Source: Pseudomonadota bacterium
GTDB lineage: Bacteria; Myxococcota; UBA9042; PHBI01
Assembly (NCBI GenBank): GCA_005772945.1
Contig: SXIE01000249.1
Coordinates: 1 to 47,262 of the forward strand
Length of the DNA: 47,262 nt
Direction: 5' to 3'
This document shows positions 35,001-43,125 of this stretch, in pieces. The notes under the pieces are model-generated. The model worked only from the letters and a program-made list of their open reading frames with translations, had not been told where the DNA came from and did no database searches. The position numbers were made by a program, and so were the translations under genes. Numbering within the stretch: the stretch's first letter is position 1; each line of letters starts with the position of its first letter.

Positions 35001-36956
35001 GGCCTCAAGGTCTTCCAGGATTTCTTCGTCGACATCGCGTTCCCGCTCTCGCTCACGCGCAACGACGAGGTCACCGTGCCGGTCGCTGTCTACAATTATC
35101 TCAGCGAGAAACAGACGGTGAAGCTCGACTTCCAGGTCGAGGGCGCGCTCACCGTGCGCGGCCCGAAGAGCGTGGAAGTGACGCTCGCACCGGGCGAGGT
35201 CAAGGGCGTCTCGGTGCCACTCTTCGCGGGTCAGGTCGGCATGGGGCGCCTGACGGTGATGGCCAAGGGCTCGAAGCTCTCGGATGCCGTACGGCGCGAG
35301 GTCAAGGTCGAGCCCGACGGGTTCGCCATTCCCGCGACGACCTCGGGCACGCTCGAAGGCCAGGTCGACCTCGCGCTCGACATCCCCGAGGGCGCCATCG
35401 CCAACGCCTCGACCTTGCAGGTCAAGCTCTATCCAGGCGCCTTTGCGCAGGTCGTCGATGGTCTCGAGAACATGCTGCAGATGCCGGGCGGCTGCTTCGA
35501 GCAGACCTCGTCGACGACGTTCCCGAACATCTTGGTGCTCGCGTATCTGCGCGACGCGAAGAAATCGAAGCCCGAGCTCGAGGCCAAGGCGCTCACCTAT
35601 CTGCAGGCCGGCTGGCAGCGCCTCGTGACGTTCGAGGTCCCGGGCGGGGGCTTCTCGTGGTTCGGGCAGGCGCCCGCCAATCGCATCCTGACGGCCTATG
35701 GCGTCATGGAGTTCCACGACATGGACAAGGTCTTCGAGATCGACAAGAAGGTCCTCGCGCGGACGCGCCAGTGGCTGCTGAGTCAGCAACAGGCGGACGG
35801 CTCGTGGCGGCCCGACGAGGCGTTCCTGCATCAGGAATCGTGGGGCGATCTCCAGAAGTCGAGCTTCCTCGTGTCGGCGTACATCACGTGGGCGCTCGTT
35901 TACACGCGCCCGGATCCGCAGGCCCTCGAAGCCCCGCTCAAGAAGGCGCTGCGCTACCTCGCCGATCACGCCGCCGAGGCGGACGACGCCTACGCCCTCG
36001 CGTACCTGGGCAACGCGTTGGCCGCCGCCGGCAACGACCGCGCGGCGCTCACGTCGGCGCTCGATCGCCTCGCCGCGAAAGCCGTGCGCGAGGGTGGCGA
36101 CGGCGGCGGCAAGGTTCACTTCGCGACCAAGCAGCGCACGGCCACCTACGGCTCGGGCGAGACCGCCGAGATCGAGGTCACGGCCCTCGCCCTGCGCGCC
36201 TTCATGCGCGCCCAGCAGCACCTCGATCTGCTCAAGCCGGGCCTCGCCTGGCTGGTGTCGAAAAAGGATCCCAACGGCAACTGGCAGTCGACGCAGGCCA
36301 CCATTCAAGTCCTGCAGGCCCTCGTCGCCTCGCTCTCGACGCAGCAGGAACCCACGACCGGCACCATCGACGTCGTGCTCAACGGCGCCACGATCGGCAC
36401 GGCGTCGTACACCCCGGACGACTTCGACGTGGTCCGCTTCATCGACGGCTCGAAGGCCCTGAAGACCGGCGCGAACAAGCTCTCGCTCATCCCCTCGAAG
36501 GGGCTGCGCGCCATGTTCGCCGCCACCGCCACCTCGTATCTGCCATGGTCCGACGAGCGCCGCCCGGCCAAGCAAGCCTTCGAGGTAACCGTCGCTTACG
36601 ACCGCACCGACCTCGCCAAGGACGACCTCGTGAAGGTCAAGGTGACGGTCCGCTCGAACCTGCCGGGCAAGGCGGAGATGGGCATCGTCGATGTCGCCGT
36701 GCCCCCCGGGTTCGAGGTCCTGCCCGACGACCTCGAGGCCGCCGTCGCCCGCCAGACCCTTCAGCGCTTCAGCCTCGCGGGCCGCCAGATCATCCTCTAC
36801 GTCCCAGAGTTCTCGCCGCAGAAGCCGTTCGAGCTCGAGTTCCGCGTGCGCGCCCGCTTCCCGGTCAAGGTCTCGACCGGCGCCTCACGCGCCTACGAGT
36901 ACTACAATCCGCAGAACGCAGGCAGCGCGACCCCGGGCACGATCGTGGTGCGCTGA
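32034..36956 (+). CDS. Bacterial alpha-2-macroglobulin with thioester motif
   Basis: 1640 residues with a signal peptide (1-27, no lipobox). STDKPIYQPGQRVHVR (~238) is the MG2 signature. Residues ~869-938 hold a Gly/Met-rich bait-like region. The thioester domain contains GGCFEQTSS with Cys1154 and Gln1157, the reactive pair that traps proteases. The C-terminal ~125 residues match a receptor-binding-like domain. Near residues ~810-851 a segment DPFGVPYRVNV...SAGID..WGTPDDLS looks like the calcium-binding tail of type II secretion pseudopilins. The family covalently captures attacking proteases in the periplasm or outside. No PBP1C gene lies beside it, the usual partner. Divergent from a sensor kinase. 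Confidence 0.92.
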   Translation: MLALRRPRPLLAALALLPLAALAPAAHALEPDPLTATTLAEALGTNARLELRPRPTGIDVLIQPGTGGPDRVTLALVSTRGRHSDETEILLPPAGTPARVVLRRPSSKDADPDLRLVLTRNGKPARAWITPLARYLIVPRVLLLADASLYAGTTYAPRVVVRGYPGAEVTAALAPKGRDTPVAEARARADEAGAVLLALAVPASAEGEHTLRISVTHPDGAVTNQFTVQVIHAARVLLSTDKPIYQPGQRVHVRLLARERGSGKAAGGKAATVAIFDAKNNKIFQHRGKTSPEGVFAAELDIATMVNTGRWRIEAEVGKSKVERTVDVKPYVLPKFKVELGAERGAYRPGETVRGTVSGRYFFGEPLRGASVTLTAETFDVAPRELAKLTFKLDDTGSHAYEIALPDVLTGQPLLQGAASVRLTAHVVDTAGQSYDGDKVLTVYQDALRIVALPEAGKLIPGVENAVFFVVTTPDGAPARDAALTVERAPAGQAPVTLKTDGRGIAEWKLVPGDANESVTATAKTPDGATTRQTLSLANVGARAVHVLLRPTDPAPQAGSQLAFDVFVQGAVPYVFVDLIKDGQTLVTLAGPVTNGRAHIETALPPEAEGTVLAHAYAIGTDMDVYADTRPMVVRPADDLTIKVTPNQAQWKPGDEASLDISVTDRAGHPVLAALGLWIVDEAVFALSELRPGMEQVFFLLEQDIMAPKVEIHGFEPDEVFFFDRPRNPRPEAARVLAAAAMSHFKHAVAIDSGVDARAKSVAFWAQQFSEKTTGLKGGIKRWVRNHWRMPRGRELYNILAAQGVRPDKTRDPFGVPYRVNVARNEDEVGDPMLMSAGIDATWGTPDDLSVSLGVSEAMEPVWESQARREEARWGRHRAWGARGMVMMGVGDGGGGMIEMLKAPAVAGEMRPRETTRAPATGEPASPAAAGAPTRIRTFFPETLYVNPLVITDAAGHAKVTFPMADSITTWRLSTLASAADGRMGSGTQGLKVFQDFFVDIAFPLSLTRNDEVTVPVAVYNYLSEKQTVKLDFQVEGALTVRGPKSVEVTLAPGEVKGVSVPLFAGQVGMGRLTVMAKGSKLSDAVRREVKVEPDGFAIPATTSGTLEGQVDLALDIPEGAIANASTLQVKLYPGAFAQVVDGLENMLQMPGGCFEQTSSTTFPNILVLAYLRDAKKSKPELEAKALTYLQAGWQRLVTFEVPGGGFSWFGQAPANRILTAYGVMEFHDMDKVFEIDKKVLARTRQWLLSQQQADGSWRPDEAFLHQESWGDLQKSSFLVSAYITWALVYTRPDPQALEAPLKKALRYLADHAAEADDAYALAYLGNALAAAGNDRAALTSALDRLAAKAVREGGDGGGKVHFATKQRTATYGSGETAEIEVTALALRAFMRAQQHLDLLKPGLAWLVSKKDPNGNWQSTQATIQVLQALVASLSTQQEPTTGTIDVVLNGATIGTASYTPDDFDVVRFIDGSKALKTGANKLSLIPSKGLRAMFAATATSYLPWSDERRPAKQAFEVTVAYDRTDLAKDDLVKVKVTVRSNLPGKAEMGIVDVAVPPGFEVLPDDLEAAVARQTLQRFSLAGRQIILYVPEFSPQKPFELEFRVRARFPVKVSTGASRAYEYYNPQNAGSATPGTIVVR

Positions 36957-37062
36957 CGGCGACTGCCCTTTCTGTCGTTCGGGCTCAGCTGGCGGCGCGG
37001 GTTTTGCCGCGCGGACGCGGAACTGCCGCGCGAAATGCAAACGGGTATGATCCTTCAGCCGG

Positions 37063-37765
37063 TCACGCAGCCGTCTTCTCGACGTCCCGCTCGTCGTTCG
37101 GGGGCTCGAAGGCGCGGGCGAGGAGCGAAGGCAGGTCCGGCTTCGACCAGAACTCGGTCCAGCGTCCAGCCAGGACCATCATGCGCAGGTTGAAGATCGC
37201 CTGAGAGGTCTCTTGAAGCCAGCGACCTCCGGGGATCTTCATGCGTGCCTGGCCGGCGGTTCGGTGGAGCGACTCCATGGCGCCCGAGCCGATGCTGTAT
37301 CCGAGCATCCGGTAGAGTTCGCGCACGGCTGCTGCGCTGGGCGCTCAGCGCGCCGACCACGCGAGCCATGTCCGGTGTCATGTGCTCGATGATGCCAACA
37401 CGCAGCTCGATGGGCTTGATCGTCGGCCCGTTGTGCACGCCGACCTCGCGGTAGAGGGCCTCAGCGACGCGGTGTGGACCCCAGCGTCCGTCGTACGTCG
37501 CTGACGACGCCTGCTCCATTCGCCGGTACAGCTTGTCGCCCACCTCGACCTCGGCCGCATCGCTCACCGACTCCTGCAGGTCGTCGTCCGCATCCTTCCA
37601 GAGAACGTCCGTCATGATGGTCAAGCCGACGTCGCGGCGCTGTTCGAACGTCGACTCTCGACCCACGCGCTCCAGGACCTCGCGACGTAGGACCGCAGCG
37701 AGTTCCTCCAGCACCTTCTTCTTCGACGATTCGCTCTGCTCGGGCTGCTTCGGTTTCTTGGGCAT
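37063..37765 (-). pseudogene. ISKra4-type transposase remnant, internally deleted and frameshifted
   Basis: The N-terminal part (ATG 37765, MPKKPKQPEQS...) reads to about 37345 and then continues in another frame as RELYRMLGYSIGSGAMESLHR to 37063. IGSGAMESLHRTAGQARMK with RWLQETSQAIFNLRMM is the conserved C-terminal pattern of ISKra4 transposases (usual form GSGAVE...K....RMKR.G..W). Together only ~235 residues remain against a usual ~450, so the catalytic centre is lost and the copy is dead. No clear terminal inverted repeats identified. Confidence 0.75.
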
Positions 37766-38039
37766 CACGACCTCCGCGAGAAGCGTGATCCTCGTCCGGA
37801 CTCCACTCAAGCCAACTCGGTGCCCCAATCCGAACGGACGACTCGATGCCCATGTGCTCAGGAACGGATCCGCCTTGGATGGATCAGAGCGAACGGACCT
37901 TCGGTCTGGGGCGCTTCTATTCGACGCCGAGGAGGCGGCCCTCCCCGCCTCGCGCTCCACCCCTCCCAGCCGGCTACGCCGGCTTCAGTACCCCACCGCA
38001 CAAGTCGGTCCCGCCGACCACCAACCTGTGGGACGGGCC
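37766..38039. other. IS-flank or dispersed-repeat-like DNA
   Basis: 274 bases between the transposase remnant and the PPC lipoprotein end. It contains a hairpin GCCGGC-TAC-GCCGGC (37969-37983). A short reading frame encodes GYAGFSTPPHKSVPPTTNL; this peptide and its antisense version look familiar from unrelated GC-rich genomes, so the stretch may be a mobile-element flank or a MITE-like repeat. Unverified. No credible gene. Confidence 0.35.
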
Positions 38040-40090
38040 CTAAGGCACGGTGATCGTCATGGAGTACTCGCTCAGTTTCACGTCGCCGCGCACCAGGATG
38101 GTGTAGGTGGCGTTGGTCTGGGCGGTCCACGTCGCTTCTTCGAAGTCGTTGGTGGTCGACGAGATGCGGTACGCGTCGCTCGCGTCCTCCCCCCCGATCC
38201 GCAGGATGTAGAGCGTGAGATCTCCCTCGGCGTGCACGAAGTCCAGTCGCACCGTCGCGCTCTGACCCTCGCTCAAGGTGAGGCCGTAGAAGTCCTCGTT
38301 GTCGTTGATGCACAACCCGAGGTCGGTCACGCCGCCCGGCGCCACGGGCTTACGCTGGCCCGCGCTGTCGTTGGGCTCGAGCGCGTCCTCGCAGATCGCC
38401 GCGTCGACCAGCGTGCTCGTCAGTGTGTAGGGCAGGTTGCTCGTCAGCGGCTCCATCCTGAGCCTCACGAGGTAGTCCCCGCTGGCCAGGATGTACGCCA
38501 ACCGGGCGAACCCGGACGCGAGCTCCGTCGTGGCGTTCGTCGCGAACAGCGTCACCGTACTGCCGGCGAGCGTCCCCGTACCGCCGTCGTCGGCCGCGAC
38601 GTCGAGCAACATCGTGGGCTCGGTGACCACGACGCTGAACCAGTCCTCCTCCCCGACACACGCGTAGCCCGTGAGGGTGCCGCCGAGCGCGGCCAACGTG
38701 TCGGTGAGCGGATCGTCATTGGGCTCCTGCGGGTCGGCGCTGCAGGGGATGCCCCTGCCCAGGTAATAGCCGATGCGGTAGGCCGTAGTCTTGCCGCCGG
38801 GCTCGAGCCGCACGCGCAGGTAGTAGGTCCCCGTGACCTCGGCGGTCGCGACGATTCTGTCTTCCGCGTCGGTCTGACCGCTGCTGTCGGCAAGGATGGT
38901 CGTGCCATCCGGGGCGAACAGGGTCAGGGTCGGATCGCCGAACCTCGTCGCGTAGGTGGCACCGACCTCGATCAAGTCGTCCTGTTCGGCGGTGATCGCG
39001 ATGAAGTCGTCATCGTCGACGCAGACCGAGTCGTCCGCGAACAGCCCCGCGGCGAGCGTGGTCGACGCGGTCTCCACCGTATCGTCCTCGACGGCGTCTA
39101 CGCACGGTGGCGGTCCCTCGCCGCGGGTGATCGCGAAGGTCAGCGTGTATTCGACCCCCGTGGTCTGCGGGCCGGGGTCGACGCCGAGGTAGTAGGTGTG
39201 GGTCGATGGGGTCGAGGGGGTCACCTCCACCATGGTGTCGGTGCCTAGGATGATCCCGCCGCTGCCGCCGAACGCCTCCGGATCGAACAGGCTGATCTGC
39301 AGGACGTTCGTCGCGGTCCGCACATAGTCGATCGTGGCTCGGGCGGTGTCGCCGATGTCGAGGTCGAAGACCCATCCGTCCCAGTCCGGAGATGTACCCC
39401 CGCAGACCGTGAGGTTGGGGTACACACCGGGCTCGATGCGCGGCATCGAGGCGCGCACGTTGTTGGGTTCAAAGGCGTCCGGCACGCCGCAATCCACCGT
39501 CGAGGTCGAGACGGTGATGCGCAGCCGATAGCTCCAGCGCACGTTGTTTTGCGCGCGCAGCGAGAGCACGTGCGTGCCCGCCTCGGCGGTGGTCAGGCTG
39601 ATCGAAACCTCGCTGACGAGGCCCGGTTCCCCGGCGAGCTGGCCGGCACCGACGACCGCTCCGGCCCGGGTGACCTCCCAGCGCCCCAGCTGGGGCAGGT
39701 CGAAGAGGTCGACCTCGGCGGCAAAGGTGATGCGCACGTCGATCACGGCGCCCTTGGCCGCGGTGAACGAGAAGAAGTCGGGGTCCGCCACGCACAGGAA
39801 GGTATCCTGGTTGGCGAACTGAGGCTGCCACACGGTCGCCGCCGCGTCGTCGTCGTTGGGTTCGAAGGGATCGCCGGGGCACTTGCTCGGCCCGACGTCC
39901 AGGCCGGTGTCGGGGGATGCGTCGGGGGAGATCATCGAGTCGCTCCCCGAGCTCGTGTCCGCCTCCGAGGTGTCGCTGTCCCCCCCGCAGCGTCCTCGTT
40001 CGAGCCGTCGCCGTCGCCACACGCGAGGACCGGACTGCAGGCTATAAGCACCCGAAAACAAACGCCGCACCACGACGGGTACCGCTCCAT
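38040..40090 (-). CDS. PPC-repeat surface lipoprotein interrupted by a one-base frameshift
   Basis: The start ATG 40090 (GGAGG six bases before it) opens a signal peptide with lipobox SPVLAC (Cys24) and CGDGDGSNEDAAGG, but this frame leaves the coding path at a seven-G run (39980-39986, C on plus strand). With one more G it continues DSDTSEADTSSGSD into a ~640-residue frame ending at 38040. That frame holds five pre-peptidase C-terminal-like domains, each opened by C.D..EPND and followed by a C(V/I)xD.D.F/DW motif. The result would be a ~680-residue outer-surface lipoprotein. The break may be a sequencing error or phase variation. Confidence 0.75.
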
Positions 40091-40461
40091 GGTTTCCTCC
40101 CGATACGACGCCCCCAATGGGGCTCGCGTGACCCATGTGCCACGCGCGGTCACGGGGCCGACCCAGGATAACGCCGCGCCTGAGGACCTGCCAAGACTAT
40201 GTCCGCGCGGCGCGGCGTGGACGGCCGACCGCGAGCGTCAGATCGAGCCGCCGGGCGATTCTAGCCCACCGCCACACTGTGCACCCGCGCCCAGCAGGAC
40301 GACCCGAGGTACGCTGCTTCGCCCGGTCGCGACCCAGGCGACGCGCCTCAGGAACAGGCTGACAGTGAGATCGTCGAGAATGCCGAGTCGCTCGAGGCGC
40401 ACGGGTGGAACGGCAAGCGCGGGTCGAGCGCGACGTCTGGCCCGTTCCGAGCGGGTCGGGG
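40091..40461. other. 371-base region without a convincing gene
   Basis: Upstream DNA of the PPC lipoprotein and downstream DNA of the acyltransferase, both leftward. On the minus strand a short open stretch encodes RLERLGILDDLTVSLFLRRV, faintly like the core of the DUF1232 (YkvA) membrane domain, but no start or full domain precedes it. Nothing else is seen. Confidence 0.4.
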
Positions 40462-41217
40462 TCAGCCGCGCGCGCGCCGCTCGGCGACGAGCGCCTTGGC
40501 TTCGGCCCTGAGCTCGAGGATGGCCGAGCGCACGGCGTCGAGGCTGCCGTCCTTGTGATCGATGTCGAGGCCCGCGGTGGAGATGGGTTGGCCGTAGACG
40601 ACCGCCACCGGACCGCGCGCGACGACGACGGCGCTGTGCGACGGCAGGATGTGACGCGTGCCCGCGATGCCCACCGGCACGATCGGGACGCCGGCTTTGA
40701 TGGCCAGGACGAAGCCACCCTTCTTGAACGGCAGCATGTCGTCGGTGCGGCTCCTCGTGCCCTCGGGGAAGACGAGGATGCAGCGCCCGTCGGCGACGCG
40801 GGTCGCGGCCTTGTCGATGCTCGTGTGCGCCTGGTCCTTGTTCTTCCGATCGATGAAGACGTGGCCGGTCGCGCCCATCGCCCAGCCGAGCACGGGGATA
40901 CGCTGCAGCTCCTTCTTCGCGAGGAAGCCGATGGGCCGCTCCGACGAGCGGATGATGGACGGGGGGTCGAGGTTGCTCTCGTGGTTGGCCATGAGCACGT
41001 AGGCGGCGCCGTCGTAGATGACCTCGTCGCCCTTGACGATGAAGTCGGTGACGCCCGCCGACTGCATGAGGCCGCGCGCCCACAGGCGCGTCGTCGGCCA
41101 CCACACGCGGCCCTTGCGGTCACCCGCCAACGCGGCGACGCCCGAGACCTTGGCGCACGTGCCGGTCAACGTGAAGGCCGTCGCGTAGAACGGGAGGCTG
41201 CTGAGCCTGTTCTTCAT
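40462..41217 (-). CDS. plsC: 1-acyl-sn-glycerol-3-phosphate acyltransferase
   Basis: 251 residues of the PlsC/LPLAT family, which adds the second acyl chain to lysophosphatidic acid in phospholipid synthesis at the inner membrane. The catalytic HX4D motif is NHESNLD (His79, Asp84) and the glycerophosphate-binding motif is FPEGTRS (150-156); KAGVPIVPVGIAGTR is the fourth conserved block. An N-terminal hydrophobic stretch (residues 8-30) gives membrane association. Length is usual. A single in-frame ATG fits; neighbours are unrelated, so it appears monocistronic. Confidence 0.92.
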   Translation of the reverse strand: MKNRLSSLPFYATAFTLTGTCAKVSGVAALAGDRKGRVWWPTTRLWARGLMQSAGVTDFIVKGDEVIYDGAAYVLMANHESNLDPPSIIRSSERPIGFLAKKELQRIPVLGWAMGATGHVFIDRKNKDQAHTSIDKAATRVADGRCILVFPEGTRSRTDDMLPFKKGGFVLAIKAGVPIVPVGIAGTRHILPSHSAVVVARGPVAVVYGQPISTAGLDIDHKDGSLDAVRSAILELRAEAKALVAERRARG

Positions 41218-41353
41218 TCGCCCATCCTATCGCGGTCGAGGGGACATGCCCACGGTCTGCCGTAGCGCGACAACGTCGCGCGCGCTGGCGCGAGGCGTGG
41301 CACACGACGACGCGTCCGTTGGCGGTGACGTGGCGGCGGGCCGCCGCGAGAGG

Positions 41354-41458
41354 TCACCACCGGCGATGACCGCTGAGGTGTCGCGCGAGCAGCTCGGTCT
41401 CGGGCGTCTCGACGTCGCTCAGCCAGTCGACCCACACCGACGTATCGACCAAGGTCAT
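41354..41458 (-). pseudogene. vapC: Truncated VapC toxin
   Basis: ATG at 41458 overlaps the antitoxin stop (ATGA, 41455-41458) and encodes MTLVDTSVWVDWLSDVETP, the classic PIN start (first Asp in LVDTSVWVD), but a stop follows after 34 codons. The other PIN acidic residues cannot be found in the following ~130 bases in any frame. The toxin is therefore inactive while its antitoxin is intact. Confidence 0.75.
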
Positions 41459-41658
41459 GATGCGCGCCCACGCAACGCATCGAGGTCGCCTTCCCACTTG
41501 AGCTTGCCGCGGACGGCCAACAGCCCCTCGGCCGCTGCGTGATTCTTCGCATCATCACGCAGCGCGGCGTTGATCACCTCGGTCTTGGTGCGACCGGGGG
41601 ATGGCTCCATCGCGGCGTCCAAGGCGGTTTCGTCGAGATTCAGCGTCGTGCGCGCCAT
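41455..41658 (-). CDS. vapB: VapB-family antitoxin, now without an active toxin
   Basis: 67 residues from ATG 41658 (an upstream in-frame start adds five residues). MARTTLNLDETALDAAM and TKTEVINAALRDD match the ribbon-helix-helix VapB type found with PIN toxins. The C-terminal LLAVRGKLKWEGDLDALR is the toxin-neutralising part. The ATGA overlap with the truncated vapC shows the original operon. It could still repress its own promoter or neutralise a related toxin elsewhere. Confidence 0.8.
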   Translation of the reverse strand: MARTTLNLDETALDAAMEPSPGRTKTEVINAALRDDAKNHAAAEGLLAVRGKLKWEGDLDALRGRAS

Positions 41659-42169
41659 GCTGCCTCGATGCATACGTTCCGCCCAATCGCATGCATCGCG
41701 TGAAGCAGTGGGTCAAGCGGGGGGGGCGATCCGAGGCCGGTGCGCAATGACCATAGCCGGGCGGCGGGGCCAGGCGGCAGACCGTGGACGGGTCGCAGGT
41801 CTCCGCGCGCCCGCCATGATGCGGACGATTCGGGCGACACGCATGACCCGCGTGTAGGCGTCGCGAGGGCTTCATGACGTTCCGGATGATGGGGATCCGA
41901 CACCCTCCCCACCACCTCCGTCCACCAGCGCCGCGATCCGCGAAACCCCGGTCGCCCGTCCCGCACGCTTCTTCGCGCGTCGTTGAACGCCCGCTCGAGA
42001 GTTCGCGCCAGGCGGTCGCGAACTTGCGACGCGTCGGTCGGGACCTCCACCCACGGCGCTGACCTCCGTGGACCACTCGGTCGGGACCTCCACCCAGGCA
42101 TTCGCGTCCCTCGGAACCCGTGCTGCCCCGCTTCCCATGCGGCCATCGTGATCTTCTGGCCGAGGGCGG
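41659..42169. other. 511-base region without a convincing gene
   Basis: Reading frames here are open on the minus strand but give Arg/Pro/Ser-rich sequence with no domain. It carries a direct repeat at 42034-42096. It may be degenerate DNA left where a partner of the small gene at 42170-42439 used to be. Confidence 0.5.
42034..42096 (+). repeat. Direct repeat, two 20-bp copies 43 bases apart
   Basis: TCGGTCGGGACCTCCACCCA occurs at 42034-42053 and again at 42077-42096, identical. The spacer between them is CGGCGCTGACCTCCGTGG plus five bases and contains a further shorter copy of GACCTCC. Confidence 0.9.
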
Positions 42170-42439
42170 TCATGGGGCGAGCGCAGCGTCACCGGACATT
42201 GCGTTCGGATAGACCTTGAAAAAGAGCGCGTCGCCCCACATGAGGTGGCGCAAGGCGAGCTCGACCTCGGGCTCTGCGCACTCGGGATGACGGCGTCGGA
42301 TCCCGGCGCGCGTGATGTCACGCAGCGCTTCGCTCATCTCGATCGACAACGCGAGGCGACCGGTCGGCCAGAGTTGCCGCCAGATTTCCAGCTGGATGTC
42401 ATGCGCCTGGAGCGAGGTGTCCCGGGATCGAAGTGACAT
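42170..42439 (-). CDS. Small orphan protein of a nucleotidyltransferase-partner type
   Basis: 89 residues from ATG 42439. The pattern SLQAHDIQLEIWRQL...LSIEMSEALRDITRAGIRRRHPEC...ALRHLMWGD resembles a widespread small helical family ('E.wR.m.p.....i..ls...r.la..GI..rhP..s......l..l..G..l...vyp') usually encoded directly before a nucleotidyltransferase-like gene. Here the following DNA lacks such a partner, so it seems orphaned. The family match is from memory and moderate. Confidence 0.6.
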   Translation of the reverse strand: MSLRSRDTSLQAHDIQLEIWRQLWPTGRLALSIEMSEALRDITRAGIRRRHPECAEPEVELALRHLMWGDALFFKVYPNAMSGDAALAP

Positions 42440-42460
42440 GCTCAAGTGATAGTGCTCTGG

Positions 42461-42880
42461 TCAGAGCGAGGTACTCGTCGCCTGCAGCTCGCAGGTGTGC
42501 GTCGCCTGGTTGCAGACGGCCGCCTGCCCGCCGCACGGATCCCGAAGGCACGCGACCGGATTGGGGCAGCGATCCTGGGGATAGGCGTCGACCGTCACGG
42601 CGTCGCACGCGCAGCCATTGCAGTAGTTCGAGAACGTCGCGCAATCGTCGTCGCTCGCGCACGCGTTGTGCCCTTTGCACACGAGGTGGCAGGCGTACTT
42701 GGGGCAGATCTCCATGCCCGGCGTGCACTTGGGGCAGTCCCAGCGGCATCCGCCGGCCAGCGCCGCCTCGTTCATGGCGGGCACCTCGGAGGTCCCGGCG
42801 GCGACCGGGGCGTCGATCCGATCCGCGCAGCCCGCAACCAGAACCATGAACATGCCGACGAGGGTGACGAGGTGCTTCAT
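42461..42880 (-). CDS. Cys-rich small lipoprotein
   Basis: 139 residues; lipobox LVAGC (Cys18) after a short signal peptide. The mature domain holds 16 or more cysteines in closely spaced pairs (GGCRWDCPKCTPG, NYCNGCACDAV, DPCGGQAAVC), so it should be heavily disulfide-bonded or metal-binding. Similar small Cys-rich lipoproteins are common in myxobacteria, with unknown roles. The start is chosen at the signal-peptide ATG; the longer open frame upstream runs into the 21-bp repeats. Confidence 0.75.
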   Translation of the reverse strand: MKHLVTLVGMFMVLVAGCADRIDAPVAAGTSEVPAMNEAALAGGCRWDCPKCTPGMEICPKYACHLVCKGHNACASDDDCATFSNYCNGCACDAVTVDAYPQDRCPNPVACLRDPCGGQAAVCNQATHTCELQATSTSL

Positions 42881-43034
42881 GCGCGAGACTCCGACTCTTG
42901 AGTGATGGTGCGTGATGCCAGCTGGTACGTCGCTGCGGACCGAGGCCCTCGTCGCGACCGCGGGCTCGGTCCCATGCCGGCGATCCCTTGTCAATGATCG
43001 GACCGGGCGCACGCGCGTCCCAAAGCGCGCCATC

Positions 43035-43076
43035 GCGCTTACCTCCGGGGTAATCGCGTTCACCTCCGGGGTAATC
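43035..43076. repeat. Two copies of a 21-bp tandem repeat
   Basis: Units at 43035-43055 and 43056-43076, GCGTTCACCTCCGGGGTAAT plus C, one with a variant start (GCGCTTACC). The same unit forms a larger array at 44278-44396. It lies 155 bases upstream of the Cys-rich lipoprotein start and 50 bases after the PhnD-like gene stop. Confidence 0.9.
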
Positions 43077-43125
43077 GCTCCTCGCGCTCACCCATCCGGT
43101 GAGAGCGGACCGCCAACCAAGGTGG

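Noticed and set aside
36995..37012. Hairpin GCGCGG-GTTTTG-CCGCGC after the macroglobulin gene.
   Set aside because: No T-tract and only six base pairs; not a convincing terminator.
40238..40400. Possible DUF1232 fragment (RLERLGILDDLTVSLFLRRV) on the minus strand.
   Set aside because: Short, no start and no upstream half of the domain; kept only as a remark.
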